NCBI GenBank assembly: GCA_027484985.1
Contig: JAIXRW010000014.1
Span: 1-45,366, forward strand
DNA length: 45,366 nucleotides
Direction of reading: 5' to 3'
Origin: Rhodobacter sp.
Lineage (GTDB): Bacteria; Pseudomonadota; Alphaproteobacteria; Rhodobacterales; Rhodobacteraceae
Each line of letters starts with the position of its first letter. The first letter of the stretch is position 1. The translations under genes were made by a program, and so were the position numbers. The notes beneath the pieces are model-generated. The model made no database searches and was not told the origin of the DNA. It worked only from the letters and a program-made list of their open reading frames with translations. This document shows, one piece after another, positions 37,857 to 45,366 of the stretch.

Positions 37857-40800
37857 ATGTCGCAGATTCTGATTAATTCTTATCTTTCCGAACTTGATCG
37901 TATCAAACGTATCTCCGGCTCACTGTCCGAACAGATCATCCGCGAGGCATTCAAAGACCTCCTCAAGACATGGTCCCGACAACAAGGCTTGGTATTCCTT
38001 GCCGAGTACAGCCTGACCAGCAACCAGAAGACCAACATCCGACCCGATGGCACCATCCTACACGATCTCCGCGTTCCCTTGGGCTACTGGGAGGCGAAGG
38101 ACACGGCGGACGACCTCGACACCGAGGTCGCCAAGAAGTTCAAGAAGGGCTACCCCCAAGACAACATCATCTTCGAGAACTCGCACACAGCCATCCTGAT
38201 CCAGAACCGCGTAGAGGCCATGCGGTGCAGCATGACCGACACCCGCGAACTCGAACGCCTCCTGAACCTCTTCTTTGGCTACGAGCGCCAAGAGATCGCC
38301 GAGTTCCGCCGTGCCGTCCGCCAGTTCCAGACCGACCTCCCCGCGATCCTCTCGGCCCTGCGCGACCGCATCGACACGGCCTATGCGACGAACACCAGCT
38401 TCCGCACCGCCGCCGACAAGTTCTTCGACCACGCCAAGAACACCATAAACCCCACCCTGACCGAAGCCGATGTGCGCGAGATGCTGATCCAGCACATCCT
38501 GACCGAAGAAATCTTCACCCAAGTCTTCGACGGCGGGCAATTCCATCGCGAGAACAACATCGCCAAAGAACTGTTCAAGCTGGAGGAAGCCTTCTTCACG
38601 GGCGCGGTGAAATGGGAAACGCTCAAAGCGATGCAGCCCTACTACGCCGCGATCCGCGCCAACGCGGCCCAGATCACCAGCCATTCCGAAAAGCAGACTT
38701 TCCTCAAGGCGATCTACGAAGGCTTCTACAAGGTCTACAACCCCAAGGCCGCCGACCGCTTGGGCGTAGTCTACACCCCGAACGAGATCGTGCGCTTCAT
38801 GATCGAAGGGGCCGACTGGCTCTGCCACAAGCACTTCGGCAGGAATCTGATCGACCCTGGGGTGGACATCCTCGACCCCGCCACGGGAACGGGAACCTTC
38901 ATCTGCGAACTCTTGGACTACTTCAGGGGCCAGCCTCAAAAGCTGCGCCACAAGTACAAGGAAGAGCTCCACGCCAACGAGGTGGCGATCCTGCCCTATT
39001 ACGTGGCGAACCTGAACATCGAAGCCACCTACGCCGCCGTAGCGGGCCAGTATGCCGAGTTTCCGAACCTCTGCTTCGTGGACACGCTCGACAACGTGGC
39101 GGGCTTGGGCATCAAGGCGGGCTACCAGCACGACCTCTTCGCAGGGCTGACGGACGAGAACGTCAAGCGCGTCCAAGACCAGAACAAGCGCAAGATTTCC
39201 ATCATCATCGGCAACCCGCCCTACAACGCCAACCAGCAGAACGAGAACGACAACAACAAGAACCGCGCCTATCCCCGCATCGACGACCTGATCAAGCGCA
39301 GCTTCGTAAAGCTTTCCACCGCGCAGAAGACCAAGGTCTATGACATGTATGCCCGCTTCTACCGTTGGTCCTTCGACCGGCTGCATGATGACGGGATCAT
39401 CGCCTTTGTGACCAACCGCAGCTTCATCGACAGCCGGACGTTCGATGGCTTCCGCCGCTTCGTCGCCGAAGAGTTCGCCGAGGTCTACGTGGTCGACCTT
39501 GGCGGCGATGTGCGGGCCAACCCCAAGCTGTCAGGTACCAAGCACAATGTCTTCGGCATCCAGACGGGGGTGGCTGTGGCCTTCTTGGTCAAGCGCAGGG
39601 GCCGCAAGGACTGCCGCATCCACTATGCCAGAAGGCCAGAGATGGACACGGCAGAGGACAAGTTGGCTTGGCTGGCGAACAATGCGGCTTCGGGAGTGAA
39701 GTTTGAGAGGGTCGAGGCAGACCAAAAGCACAACTGGGTGAACCAGACCGAGAACGACTGGGACAGCATGATGCCTTTGGCAGACAAGGGGACCAAAGCT
39801 GCCAAATCGAAGACGCAGGAGCGAGCAATCTTCAAACTGAACTCCCTCGGTGTGGTTTCCGCGAGGGATGAATGGGTGACCGATTTCGACGTGGACGCTC
39901 TCGGCAACAAGGTCGAATATTTGATCGCTGAATACGGCGCAGCAATGGTCGGACAGGTTCAGCCGCATAGCGACCAGAACACAATAAAATGGACCCGTGC
40001 AGTAAAGAACGATCTTCGGCAAAGGCGGCCATTGACCGTCAAGGATGGTACGTTCGTTCCCTATGCCTATCGCGCATTTTCCAAGCGATATGTGTTCTAC
40101 AGTCGTCGTCTCAACGAGATGATCTACCAAAACGATGCGATCTACCCGCTCGGAAAAAAGTCCCCAAACAAGTCGATCACATATAATCGGAACGGAAACC
40201 CGTTCTGGTGTCTCTCTTCAGACATTCTGCCGGACTACCATTTTGTTGGAGACGGCGTTCAACTCCCACGACACCGCTACACCTCGTCAGGCGACCAAAT
40301 CGACAACATCACCGACTGGGCGCTCAACAAGTTCACCGCCCACTACGGCAAGGCCGCAACGATCACCAAGGACGACATCTTCCACTACGTCTACGCCGTC
40401 CTGCACGACCCGATCTACCGCACGACCTATGCCCAGAACCTCAAGCGTGAACTGCCGCGCATCCCGCTTTACCCCGATTTCCACCGCTGGGCCGGATGGG
40501 GCAAGCAACTGATGGACCTCCACATCGGCTACGAAGCCGTCACCCCGCACCCGCTCAAGCGCACCGACACCCCCGACACCAAGGCCCGCTCTGCCGGACA
40601 ACCGCCCAAGACCATCCTCAAGGCCGACAAGGCCACAGGCACCATCACCCTCGACAGTGAAACCACCCTTTCCGGCATCCCGCCCGAAGCGTGGGCCTAT
40701 ATGCTCGGCAACCGTTCCGCCCTCGACTGGATACTCGACCAGCACAAGGAAAAGACCCCCAAAGACCCGACGATCCGCGAAAAGTTCAACACCTACCGCT

Positions 40801-40934
40801 TCGCCGATCACAAGGAAAAGGTGGTGGACCTTCTAACAAGGGTCACTCGCGTCGCACTTGAAACGATGGAGATCGTGGAAGCGATGGGAACGGCCAAGAG
40901 AGCAAACGACACAAAAGAGCAAGCCGACGAATGA
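37857..40934 (+). CDS. Nuclease-methyltransferase-specificity fusion (type IIG/ISP-like R-M enzyme)
   Basis: A 1,025-aa single-chain restriction-modification protein. Residues 1 to about 120 contain RPDGTIL..GYWEAKD, a PD-ExK-type nuclease motif (near 60-82). A helical linker follows. Then N6-adenine methylase motif I DPATGTGTFICE near residue 340 binds SAM, and motif IV GNPPYNAN near 451 is catalytic. After about residue 560 lies a target-recognition region ending in a C-terminal part (RIPLYPDFHRWAGWGKQLMDLHIGYE, GIPPEAWAYMLGNRSALDWILDQ) like the specificity domain of type ISP enzymes. Unlike ISP enzymes there is no helicase between nuclease and methylase, so it is closer to type IIG. Its stop overlaps the next gene by ATGA. 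Confidence 0.9.
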   Translation: MSQILINSYLSELDRIKRISGSLSEQIIREAFKDLLKTWSRQQGLVFLAEYSLTSNQKTNIRPDGTILHDLRVPLGYWEAKDTADDLDTEVAKKFKKGYPQDNIIFENSHTAILIQNRVEAMRCSMTDTRELERLLNLFFGYERQEIAEFRRAVRQFQTDLPAILSALRDRIDTAYATNTSFRTAADKFFDHAKNTINPTLTEADVREMLIQHILTEEIFTQVFDGGQFHRENNIAKELFKLEEAFFTGAVKWETLKAMQPYYAAIRANAAQITSHSEKQTFLKAIYEGFYKVYNPKAADRLGVVYTPNEIVRFMIEGADWLCHKHFGRNLIDPGVDILDPATGTGTFICELLDYFRGQPQKLRHKYKEELHANEVAILPYYVANLNIEATYAAVAGQYAEFPNLCFVDTLDNVAGLGIKAGYQHDLFAGLTDENVKRVQDQNKRKISIIIGNPPYNANQQNENDNNKNRAYPRIDDLIKRSFVKLSTAQKTKVYDMYARFYRWSFDRLHDDGIIAFVTNRSFIDSRTFDGFRRFVAEEFAEVYVVDLGGDVRANPKLSGTKHNVFGIQTGVAVAFLVKRRGRKDCRIHYARRPEMDTAEDKLAWLANNAASGVKFERVEADQKHNWVNQTENDWDSMMPLADKGTKAAKSKTQERAIFKLNSLGVVSARDEWVTDFDVDALGNKVEYLIAEYGAAMVGQVQPHSDQNTIKWTRAVKNDLRQRRPLTVKDGTFVPYAYRAFSKRYVFYSRRLNEMIYQNDAIYPLGKKSPNKSITYNRNGNPFWCLSSDILPDYHFVGDGVQLPRHRYTSSGDQIDNITDWALNKFTAHYGKAATITKDDIFHYVYAVLHDPIYRTTYAQNLKRELPRIPLYPDFHRWAGWGKQLMDLHIGYEAVTPHPLKRTDTPDTKARSAGQPPKTILKADKATGTITLDSETTLSGIPPEAWAYMLGNRSALDWILDQHKEKTPKDPTIREKFNTYRFADHKEKVVDLLTRVTRVALETMEIVEAMGTAKRANDTKEQADE

Positions 40935-41728
40935 GACAGCCCGACTTTTCCGAAAACTCCTACGGCTTCGCGCTCACGCTCGAAATCTCAATGGCCCTCG
41001 GTCCAAACATTCGCGCCGCGCCTTGCTTTCCGACCCTGCGGGAAGAAGGTGCTACGGGAGGCGGATATGACGTCAAACTGACCCGCCCTGGGGTGCCTTT
41101 GCTGATCCAGTTCAAGCGACCCGACGTCATGGTTTCAAAGGCGGCGAAGGAGTTCAAGAAGGACAGACTGAACCTAGACTTGCCGTTTTACCGGATGCCT
41201 CTCAGGACGTCCGGAAGTTCGCGGCAGCACGACATGCTGCTGCAGCATTGCCAAAGTGGGAATGAAGTCTACTACGCTTGCCCCATCTTTGACAGCGAGG
41301 AAGATTTCAACCAGCATTTCCTCAACGGGGTCGTGTCAGAACACTCGATCTTTGTGGACCCTGCCGACGTCGGTCCGCTCAGCCAAGAACCGCACTTCCT
41401 GTCTTACTCCTCTAGACACGAGGCGTGGAAGTATTCGGAGAAGCCTGAATACGTGGAAGGCGACCGATCCAAAGAAGCAATGTACCGAAATGTAAAAGAA
41501 GCATTGGCAAAAGAGGGGGACCATCCAGTCGCCGAAAGGATGGAAGGGTATCTGGCTGGATTAAGGACGCTTCTGGGCGAGACCCTTGGGTACAAGTTTC
41601 TTGGTGAGCCACCAGCCGACCCGGTCGATATCGTGCGCCAAGCCGCAACACTGTCTCGCGCCTACCTTGGTGCAGAACTGTTCGTTGCCCAATCCACTGA
41701 GCTACCGACGACAAAAAGTTCTGGGTAA
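40931..41728 (+). CDS. Predicted nuclease-like partner of the R-M enzyme, unknown family
   Basis: A 265-aa soluble protein coupled by a 4-bp overlap (ATGA) to the R-M gene. The segment GGGYDVKLTRPG with D47, then LLIQFKRPD with Q60 and K62, resembles the D-(E/Q)xK core of PD-(D/E)XK nucleases in its order and hydrophobic strand. SRQHDMLLQHCQSGNEVYYACPIF and SEHSIFVDPADVGPL follow. I recall similar uncharacterised proteins near defence genes but cannot name the family. It could cleave, protect, or regulate the R-M enzyme. A previously described name was not recognised. Codon use is like the rest of the island. Confidence 0.75.
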   Translation: MRQPDFSENSYGFALTLEISMALGPNIRAAPCFPTLREEGATGGGYDVKLTRPGVPLLIQFKRPDVMVSKAAKEFKKDRLNLDLPFYRMPLRTSGSSRQHDMLLQHCQSGNEVYYACPIFDSEEDFNQHFLNGVVSEHSIFVDPADVGPLSQEPHFLSYSSRHEAWKYSEKPEYVEGDRSKEAMYRNVKEALAKEGDHPVAERMEGYLAGLRTLLGETLGYKFLGEPPADPVDIVRQAATLSRAYLGAELFVAQSTELPTTKSSG

Positions 41729-41844
41729 AATTTGTGAAAGCCTGAATAATGTCAGATATTTAGTGGTTATCCCCCCCCCTCGGGAAAGCGGACTCAGTTT
41801 ACTGCAGGGATCGGTTCCGGCGATTGCACCTCTGCGCTCTTTCT

Positions 41845-41877
41845 GTTGCAAACACAACGACCGTTGACATTTGCAAC
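41845..41877. promoter_or_regulatory. Nested dyad upstream of the serine recombinase gene
   Basis: Outer arms GTTGCAAA (41845-41852) and TTTGCAAC (41870-41877) are perfect inverted repeats; between them lies CAACG-AC-CGTTG (41855-41866), centred within a base of the outer dyad. TTGACA at 41864-41869, a possible -35 box, falls inside. It is a candidate recombinase or repressor binding site 47 bp before the GTG start. Confidence 0.5.
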
Positions 41878-41923
41878 GGGCAGACTCAGAACAGTTGTAC
41901 GGCAAGCAGGACGAGGATCGACC

Positions 41924-42589
41924 GTGCAACAGTTCGTCACCTATCGGCGGGTCAGCACCGAGGAACAGGGCAAGTCCGGTCTCGGGCTGGAAGCACAATC
42001 AAGGGACATCCAAGTCTTTTTGGACAGCTACGCCGAGGTTCCCTTTGAAGTGATCGCCACCTTCACAGACGTTCTATCAGGCAAGGATAATGACCGCCCC
42101 GAACTGACTAAGGCGCTGGACCTGTGCCGCAAAACGGGTGCCACCCTTCTCGTGGCAAAGCTGGACCGTCTGTCCCGCCGCGTCTCGCAGATCGCTACGC
42201 TGATGGAAGATCGCCGCATCCGCTTCCGCGTGGCGTCAATGCCCCACGCTGACAACTTCCAGCTTCACATCTACGCCGCGTTGGCCGAGCAGGAACGCGA
42301 GTTCATTTCCCTTCGCACAAAGGCTGCGCTGGCCGAGGCGAAGGCCAAAGGAAAGCAATTGGGAGGGGTCCGCCCGAAGACAGAGGCGCGGAACGTTGCA
42401 GCAAAAGAGATGGCTGACGAGTATGCAAAGCGAGTAGTTGGCTTGATCGCTCCTATGCGTGAAGCGGGTAAATCACTCCGCCAAATTTGCGATGCTCTGA
42501 ACTCCTCAGGGCTAGCCACATCACGAGACGGAAAATGGTCACCCGCACAGGTTAAACGTACGCTGGAAAGGGCCACTTCCACCACGTGA
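41924..42589 (+). CDS. Small serine recombinase (resolvase/invertase family)
   Basis: A 221-aa serine recombinase. The catalytic Ser11 is in TYRRVSTEEQ, the helper arginines in AKLDRLSRRVSQIATL, and EQEREFISLRTKAALAEAKAKGK is the family E-helix. The C-terminal helix-turn-helix is SLRQICDALNSSGLATSRDGKWSPAQVKRTL. The GTG at 41924 is chosen over 41846 because AGGA precedes it and the protein then starts VQQFVTYRRVS as in homologues. It could invert or resolve DNA in the island. It points toward the minus-strand regulator cluster, which it meets tail to tail. Confidence 0.88.
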   Translation: MQQFVTYRRVSTEEQGKSGLGLEAQSRDIQVFLDSYAEVPFEVIATFTDVLSGKDNDRPELTKALDLCRKTGATLLVAKLDRLSRRVSQIATLMEDRRIRFRVASMPHADNFQLHIYAALAEQEREFISLRTKAALAEAKAKGKQLGGVRPKTEARNVAAKEMADEYAKRVVGLIAPMREAGKSLRQICDALNSSGLATSRDGKWSPAQVKRTLERATSTT

Positions 42590-42684
42590 AAGCCTATTCG
42601 AATACTTCATTGATCCCACCGAGGAACAGCAATACGCAGTCCAATATAGCGGCATAGGAGGATCGGCTGGGCGGCACCTGCCTT

Positions 42685-43110
42685 TCAACAAGGGTTACCC
42701 AAGCCGACGTCGAGGGGTTCGCCCCAGTCAGGGTCAATGTGGCAGCCGTTGCCACCATCTGCTTCCACAACGATGCCATTGTGGCCACCCGCATCCAAAA
42801 CCGCATTTGAGATTGCCCAACGCAGCTCCGGCACCCAAAGCCCCGGACGCACGGTCACTGTGTAGCAGGACCCGGCATTGGAATCGCACCAGATGGACTC
42901 AAGGCGGCGCGCCATTAGTTCGGGCATAACGTCGATGATCCGGCGCATCTTGTCGAGTTCGGCCAGTACATTCCAGCGGCTTTCGATCTTGACGCCCCGG
43001 TAGCGGAAACCTGAGACGGGAGCCTTGGGCCCAGCTTCGGCGCGGTCAATGTCATACTGGCGCTGGATTAGCGCAGCCGCCTCGGTCGGCAGGTCGGTAT
43101 AGTCTACCAT
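42685..43110 (-). CDS. Uncharacterised 141-aa island protein
   Basis: MVDYTDLPTEAAALIQRQYDI begins a mostly soluble protein, followed by GFRYRGVKIESRWNVLAELDKM and a C-terminal IVVEADGGNGCHIDPDWG. No family is recognised. The ATG 43110 has GGAG 6 bp upstream; the longer frame to 43197 has no support. It is the last gene of the five-gene minus-strand cluster. Confidence 0.7.
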   Translation of the reverse strand: MVDYTDLPTEAAALIQRQYDIDRAEAGPKAPVSGFRYRGVKIESRWNVLAELDKMRRIIDVMPELMARRLESIWCDSNAGSCYTVTVRPGLWVPELRWAISNAVLDAGGHNGIVVEADGGNGCHIDPDWGEPLDVGLGNPC

Positions 43111-43168
43111 CTCGCTCTCCTCGCAAAAGTCGCGCCCCACGAACAATGTCGCAGGGCACGACAAGCCG

Positions 43169-43285
43169 TTACTTCTTCTTGATGGTCTCCACGACATGCG
43201 TGGACTTGCGCTGCGTGGCGACTTTTACTGAGGTGAAGCGGCCAGTAGATGCGTTGCGACCGACTTTGAACGATTTCGATTTCAT
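43169..43285 (-). CDS. 38-aa basic protein
   Basis: ATG at 43285 reads MKSKSFKVGRNASTGRFTSV and continues through KSTHVVETIKKK to a TAA at 43169. The SFKVGRNASTGRF...THVVETIK pattern resembles a widespread small protein family with no known function, as I recall. No strong ribosome-binding site was seen. It lies between the 141-aa and 45-aa genes on the same strand. Confidence 0.65.
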   Translation of the reverse strand: MKSKSFKVGRNASTGRFTSVKVATQRKSTHVVETIKKK

Positions 43286-43357
43286 TTTTGGGCTTTCACT
43301 TTGCGTTGAGGGTGGGCGGTGCGTTCATCGCACCTCCCGTTCTTTTGGTTGGATGGC

Positions 43358-43495
43358 TTATTCTGGGACAAGAATAGGCCACGCCCGCAGCCCAAACGCT
43401 TTCGCGTAGAGCCGCGTCCCGGTCTGCGGGCACGTCCGCCAAGGGCGGAACACATACCGGAAACCGGGCGGAGGGGGTGTGTGACTCTGCGTCAT
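43358..43495 (-). CDS. 45-aa protein of unknown function
   Basis: MTQSHTPPPPGFRYVFRPWR then TCPQTGTRLYAKAFGLRAWPILVPE. The TG.RLYAKAFGLRAWPI pattern recalls small conserved proteins of mobile regions. ATG 43495 has GGAG 8 bp upstream; a longer start at 43582 lacks it. Confidence 0.6.
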   Translation of the reverse strand: MTQSHTPPPPGFRYVFRPWRTCPQTGTRLYAKAFGLRAWPILVPE

Positions 43496-43665
43496 AACAC
43501 TCTCCACTTCGGGGCGTATCTTGCCTTTGAACCCACAATGCGCTAAGTGCAGTTCTTGCAACGGAGACTGATTTGCGCTCATGGGAGGCTCTGCATCGTC
43601 AAGCCCCTGATGCACGATGAAGAATTTCGTCTGGAGGCTCGGGTACCAGCCTGAGCCTTCTTTCT

Positions 43666-44205
43666 TTAGAGACCTCCGTTCTTCTGGAGGTAGCGGATGC
43701 GGTTCCGCGCGGCCTCCCAAGACACCCCGAAGCGTTCCACGAGATCGTCCTCGTCGTCAAACGAGGTGATGAAGCGGCGAGGCATAAGAATTTCGGCAGC
43801 GAACTGGTTGGCTTGCGGTTCCGCCAGCCGGAAGGCCGGGGTGCCATCTCCCCGACGGGCTCGTGCGAGCGGAATATTGGTGTGCATTGCCCAGTGCCCA
43901 AGTTCATGCGAGGCGGTGAAGCGCGGTCTGCCCTCTCCCCGCCACGCACCAACATAGACATCCTCGCGGAGCCGGATGAATTCGCCTTTCGGGCAGGTGT
44001 AGCCCTCAGCACCCTCCATCTCGGCGTGATCCGCGACCTCCAGCCGGAACCAGCCAAAACGCTGTTCCATCACTCGTTCTAATAGTTCCATCACGGGCAA
44101 TCTGGGATCACCCCACAGACCGAGACGATGCCTGACATTGTCGGCGATCTCGCCGATTTCGGTCCAACTCCGCGCTGGGACAACAAAGTCATGGTCGATA
44201 GTCAT
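43666..44205 (-). CDS. ImmA/IrrE-family metallopeptidase
   Basis: A 179-aa zinc protease. H100-E101-x-x-H104 in ASHELGHWAMH and E129 in LAEPQANQFAAEILMP form the metal and catalytic site. The family cleaves XRE-type repressors; here its ATG overlaps the stop of an XRE gene by 4 bp, the classic pairing. It may inactivate that repressor on stress, with effects on the island genes. Confidence 0.9.
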   Translation of the reverse strand: MTIDHDFVVPARSWTEIGEIADNVRHRLGLWGDPRLPVMELLERVMEQRFGWFRLEVADHAEMEGAEGYTCPKGEFIRLREDVYVGAWRGEGRPRFTASHELGHWAMHTNIPLARARRGDGTPAFRLAEPQANQFAAEILMPRRFITSFDDEDDLVERFGVSWEAARNRIRYLQKNGGL

Positions 44206-44558
44206 TGCTTGTCCTTCTTGCTGAGGATTTCAAAGATGCTTTTCAGGTCATCGTCGGACAGAGAGTTCATCCGACGCGCCATCAGGCCCGCCGTGTCCCT
44301 CGCAAGTGCCGACTGAGCCTCAACAGTGAACGCCTTGCGAGAGCGGTCGGCGGCTCGGCGCATGGCAGCAGCGGCATCACCCGCCAGTTGGTAGACTTTG
44401 ATGACAAGCTCCTCAAAGCCGCTAGGGGGTGTCTTAGTCCCGCGCTCGACAGCGGAGATGAATGCCGACGACTTCTCCAGACGCTCTGACATGTCCAACA
44501 GACGCTCATCCCGATCAATACGCAGTTTCCGCAGCTCCTTTCCGATTTCAGTGGTCAT
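44202..44558 (-). CDS. XRE-family HTH regulator
   Basis: A 118-aa protein with a Cro/CI-type HTH at residues 4-60 (GKELRKLRIDRDERLLDMSERLEKSSAFISAVERGTKTP). A C-terminal helical part (AARAMRRAADRSRKA-like, then LSDDDLKSIFEIL) probably dimerises. AAGGAGG is 6 bp before ATG 44558 and a good promoter lies about 25 bp upstream. First gene of the five-gene minus-strand unit. Confidence 0.88.
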   Translation of the reverse strand: MTTEIGKELRKLRIDRDERLLDMSERLEKSSAFISAVERGTKTPPSGFEELVIKVYQLAGDAAAAMRRAADRSRKAFTVEAQSALARDTAGLMARRMNSLSDDDLKSIFEILSKKDKQ

Positions 44559-44582
44559 GGTTGCCTCCTTGAGTTTCAGGCA

Positions 44583-44611
44583 ATTATGCAGGTTGCGGTT
44601 CACCACGTCAA
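44583..44611 (-). promoter_or_regulatory. Strong sigma-70 promoter for the XRE-ImmA unit
   Basis: On the minus strand TTGACG (44611-44606), 17-bp spacer, CATAAT (44588-44583). Start codon is 24 bp past the -10. The sequence TTAATCTAA just upstream is near-palindromic and could bind the regulator. Confidence 0.7.
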
Positions 44612-44633
44612 CCCTGTTGGTTAATCTAATCAC

Positions 44634-44895
44634 TCGGAGAGGGAGTAAGTCTCAGCCCTTTGGTGCAGAAGATTTGCCCGAGATGGTTGCGGCGCAATGC
44701 ACTGCCACGTGCGTTGGGCTGTCGCGATACCTAGCAATATCGAAAGCGCACCTCGGGAAGTGATGATTGCTAGTGACTGCGCGGCGTCTAGAGCGAAGCC
44801 CTACTTGCCAATGGCCACAGGCATGGTACACAAGGAGCCTGAAACGGCGAATATCTACCTTGCGTTTTCAAGTACTTATGGGAAGTGTGCAAGTT
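44634..44895. other. Non-coding right end of the island
   Basis: About 260 bp with no supported gene. It contains GGTACACA at 44825-44832, a partial copy of the left-end tandem repeats, then the right att repeat. Confidence 0.45.
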
Positions 44896-44919
44896 TTCAA
44901 TCCTCTCTTGCAGCACCAT
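44896..44919 (+). repeat. Right attachment repeat (attR)
   Basis: Exact 24-bp copy of the tRNA-Thr 3' end (35484-35507). No other tRNA arms surround it, so it is a duplicated att core and not a tRNA gene. Confidence 0.93.
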
Positions 44920-45050
44920 AAATCCCCGAAATTTCGCATACAAAAGCAGCAGGTTAAGTGCAATCGTTTGCACCGCAGCCGTGCCCACAGTAGCATAGCG
45001 TAGACCAATGCTACTCTTGAAAGCATAGTCCCACGAACACGGGGTGGGAC

Positions 45051-45167
45051 ATGGCAAAGCGACCAATAAAGGATTCTGCAGACTTTGAGACCGTGCTGGC
45101 CGAGAGACTGAAGGATAAAAGCAAAGCCGCTGCCAACACTGGCGGCTCAAACGCACACCCCCTCTAG
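45051..45167 (+). pseudogene. Small gene apparently truncated by an IS element
   Basis: ATG 45051 opens a 38-codon frame starting MAKRPIKDSADFETVLAERL and ending in TAG at 45165-45167, exactly where the IS5-type end sequence begins. GGGGTGGGA precedes the ATG. The stop is part of a CTAG at the junction, so the gene was probably longer before insertion. Alternative: a genuine small protein. Confidence 0.4.
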
Positions 45168-45176
45168 GGTTGGGAC

Positions 45177-45366
45177 TCAATTGATCCACCATGCGACAAT
45201 TGCTGCGATCAGGACGGTTGAGAGGTATGTGTCTGCGCGTTTGTCGTAACGGGTTGCGACACGCCGGAAATCCTTGAGGCGGCAGAACATCCGTTCGATG
45301 ACGTTGCGCGCGCGGTAGGCCGCCTTGTCCCACGGGTAGGGGTTCTTGCGGGTCGGGTTTGGAGGG
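45177..45366 (-). mobile_element. IS5-family transposase, C-terminal part cut by window end
   Basis: The minus strand reads NPTRKNPYPWDKAAYRARNV then IERMFCRLKDFRRVATRYDK and RADTYLSTVLIAAIVAWWIN, stop at 45177. This is the C-terminus of IS5-family (IS427 group) DDE transposases, with the catalytic Glu in NVIERMF. The gene start lies beyond 45366. The sequence GGGTTGGGACTCA just outside the stop is a probable terminal repeat, next to a CTAG target. Confidence 0.85.

Noticed and set aside
44896..44919. Second tRNA-Thr gene
   Set aside because: Only the 24-bp 3' end is present; upstream bases do not form the other arms, so it is an att copy.

Overview
This is a high-GC chromosomal window from an alphaproteobacterium, most likely a member of the Rhodobacteraceae/Paracoccaceae. 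The evidence is a GcrA cell-cycle regulator, a murA gene followed directly by a DUF2948 gene, an oxyR/katG divergon, a Rhodobacteraceae-style intergenic hairpin between argD and argF, and strong codon bias toward GGC/GCC/CTG. The genus cannot be settled from sequence alone.

Layout: positions 1-5090 hold a partial oxyR divergent from katG, then recJ. A tRNA-Glu(TTC) at 5226-5299 is followed by about 2.5 kb of lower-GC, decayed sequence to 7861: an orphan Cys-rich lipoprotein gene, a fragment of a type I restriction hsdR, and a frameshifted IS3-family transposase. From 7862 to 11659 lies a tight three-gene cassette made of a nucleotidyltransferase-kinase fusion (LicC/LicA-like), an unrecognised protein, and a LicD-family transferase. 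It looks like a surface phosphoryl-group decoration system. An AraC regulator, an SDR and a flavin monooxygenase follow (11743-15203), then VIT-family and MFS transporter genes that converge.

From 17409 to 22044 (minus strand) lies a sulfate-uptake operon: sbp, cysT, cysW, a short cysA without the usual C-terminal domain, and an overlapping Lrp/AsnC gene, with an Rrf2 regulator upstream. Next comes sbtA (bicarbonate permease)-DUF6671-like-ilvD, with a divergent LysR gene. Then come argD/argF, gcrA, asmA, a D-2-hydroxyacid dehydrogenase, and a small ORF-murA-DUF2948 operon.

The most interesting region is an integrated island of about 9.4 kb at 35484-44919. It is inserted in the 3' end of a tRNA-Thr(GGT) gene and bounded by exact 24-bp direct repeats. 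It carries a tyrosine integrase broken by an in-frame amber codon and a 1,025-aa nuclease-methylase-specificity fusion (type IIG/ISP-like restriction-modification). That gene overlaps a 265-aa gene with a possible D...QxK nuclease-like signature. The island also has a small serine recombinase with a nested dyad just upstream, and an opposing minus-strand cluster of XRE regulator, ImmA/IrrE protease, two tiny genes and an unknown 141-aa gene. I read it as a mobile defence island. The R-M gene plus its overlapping partner is the best candidate for a little-described system. Just past the right repeat, an IS5-family element is cut by the window end and appears to have truncated another small gene.
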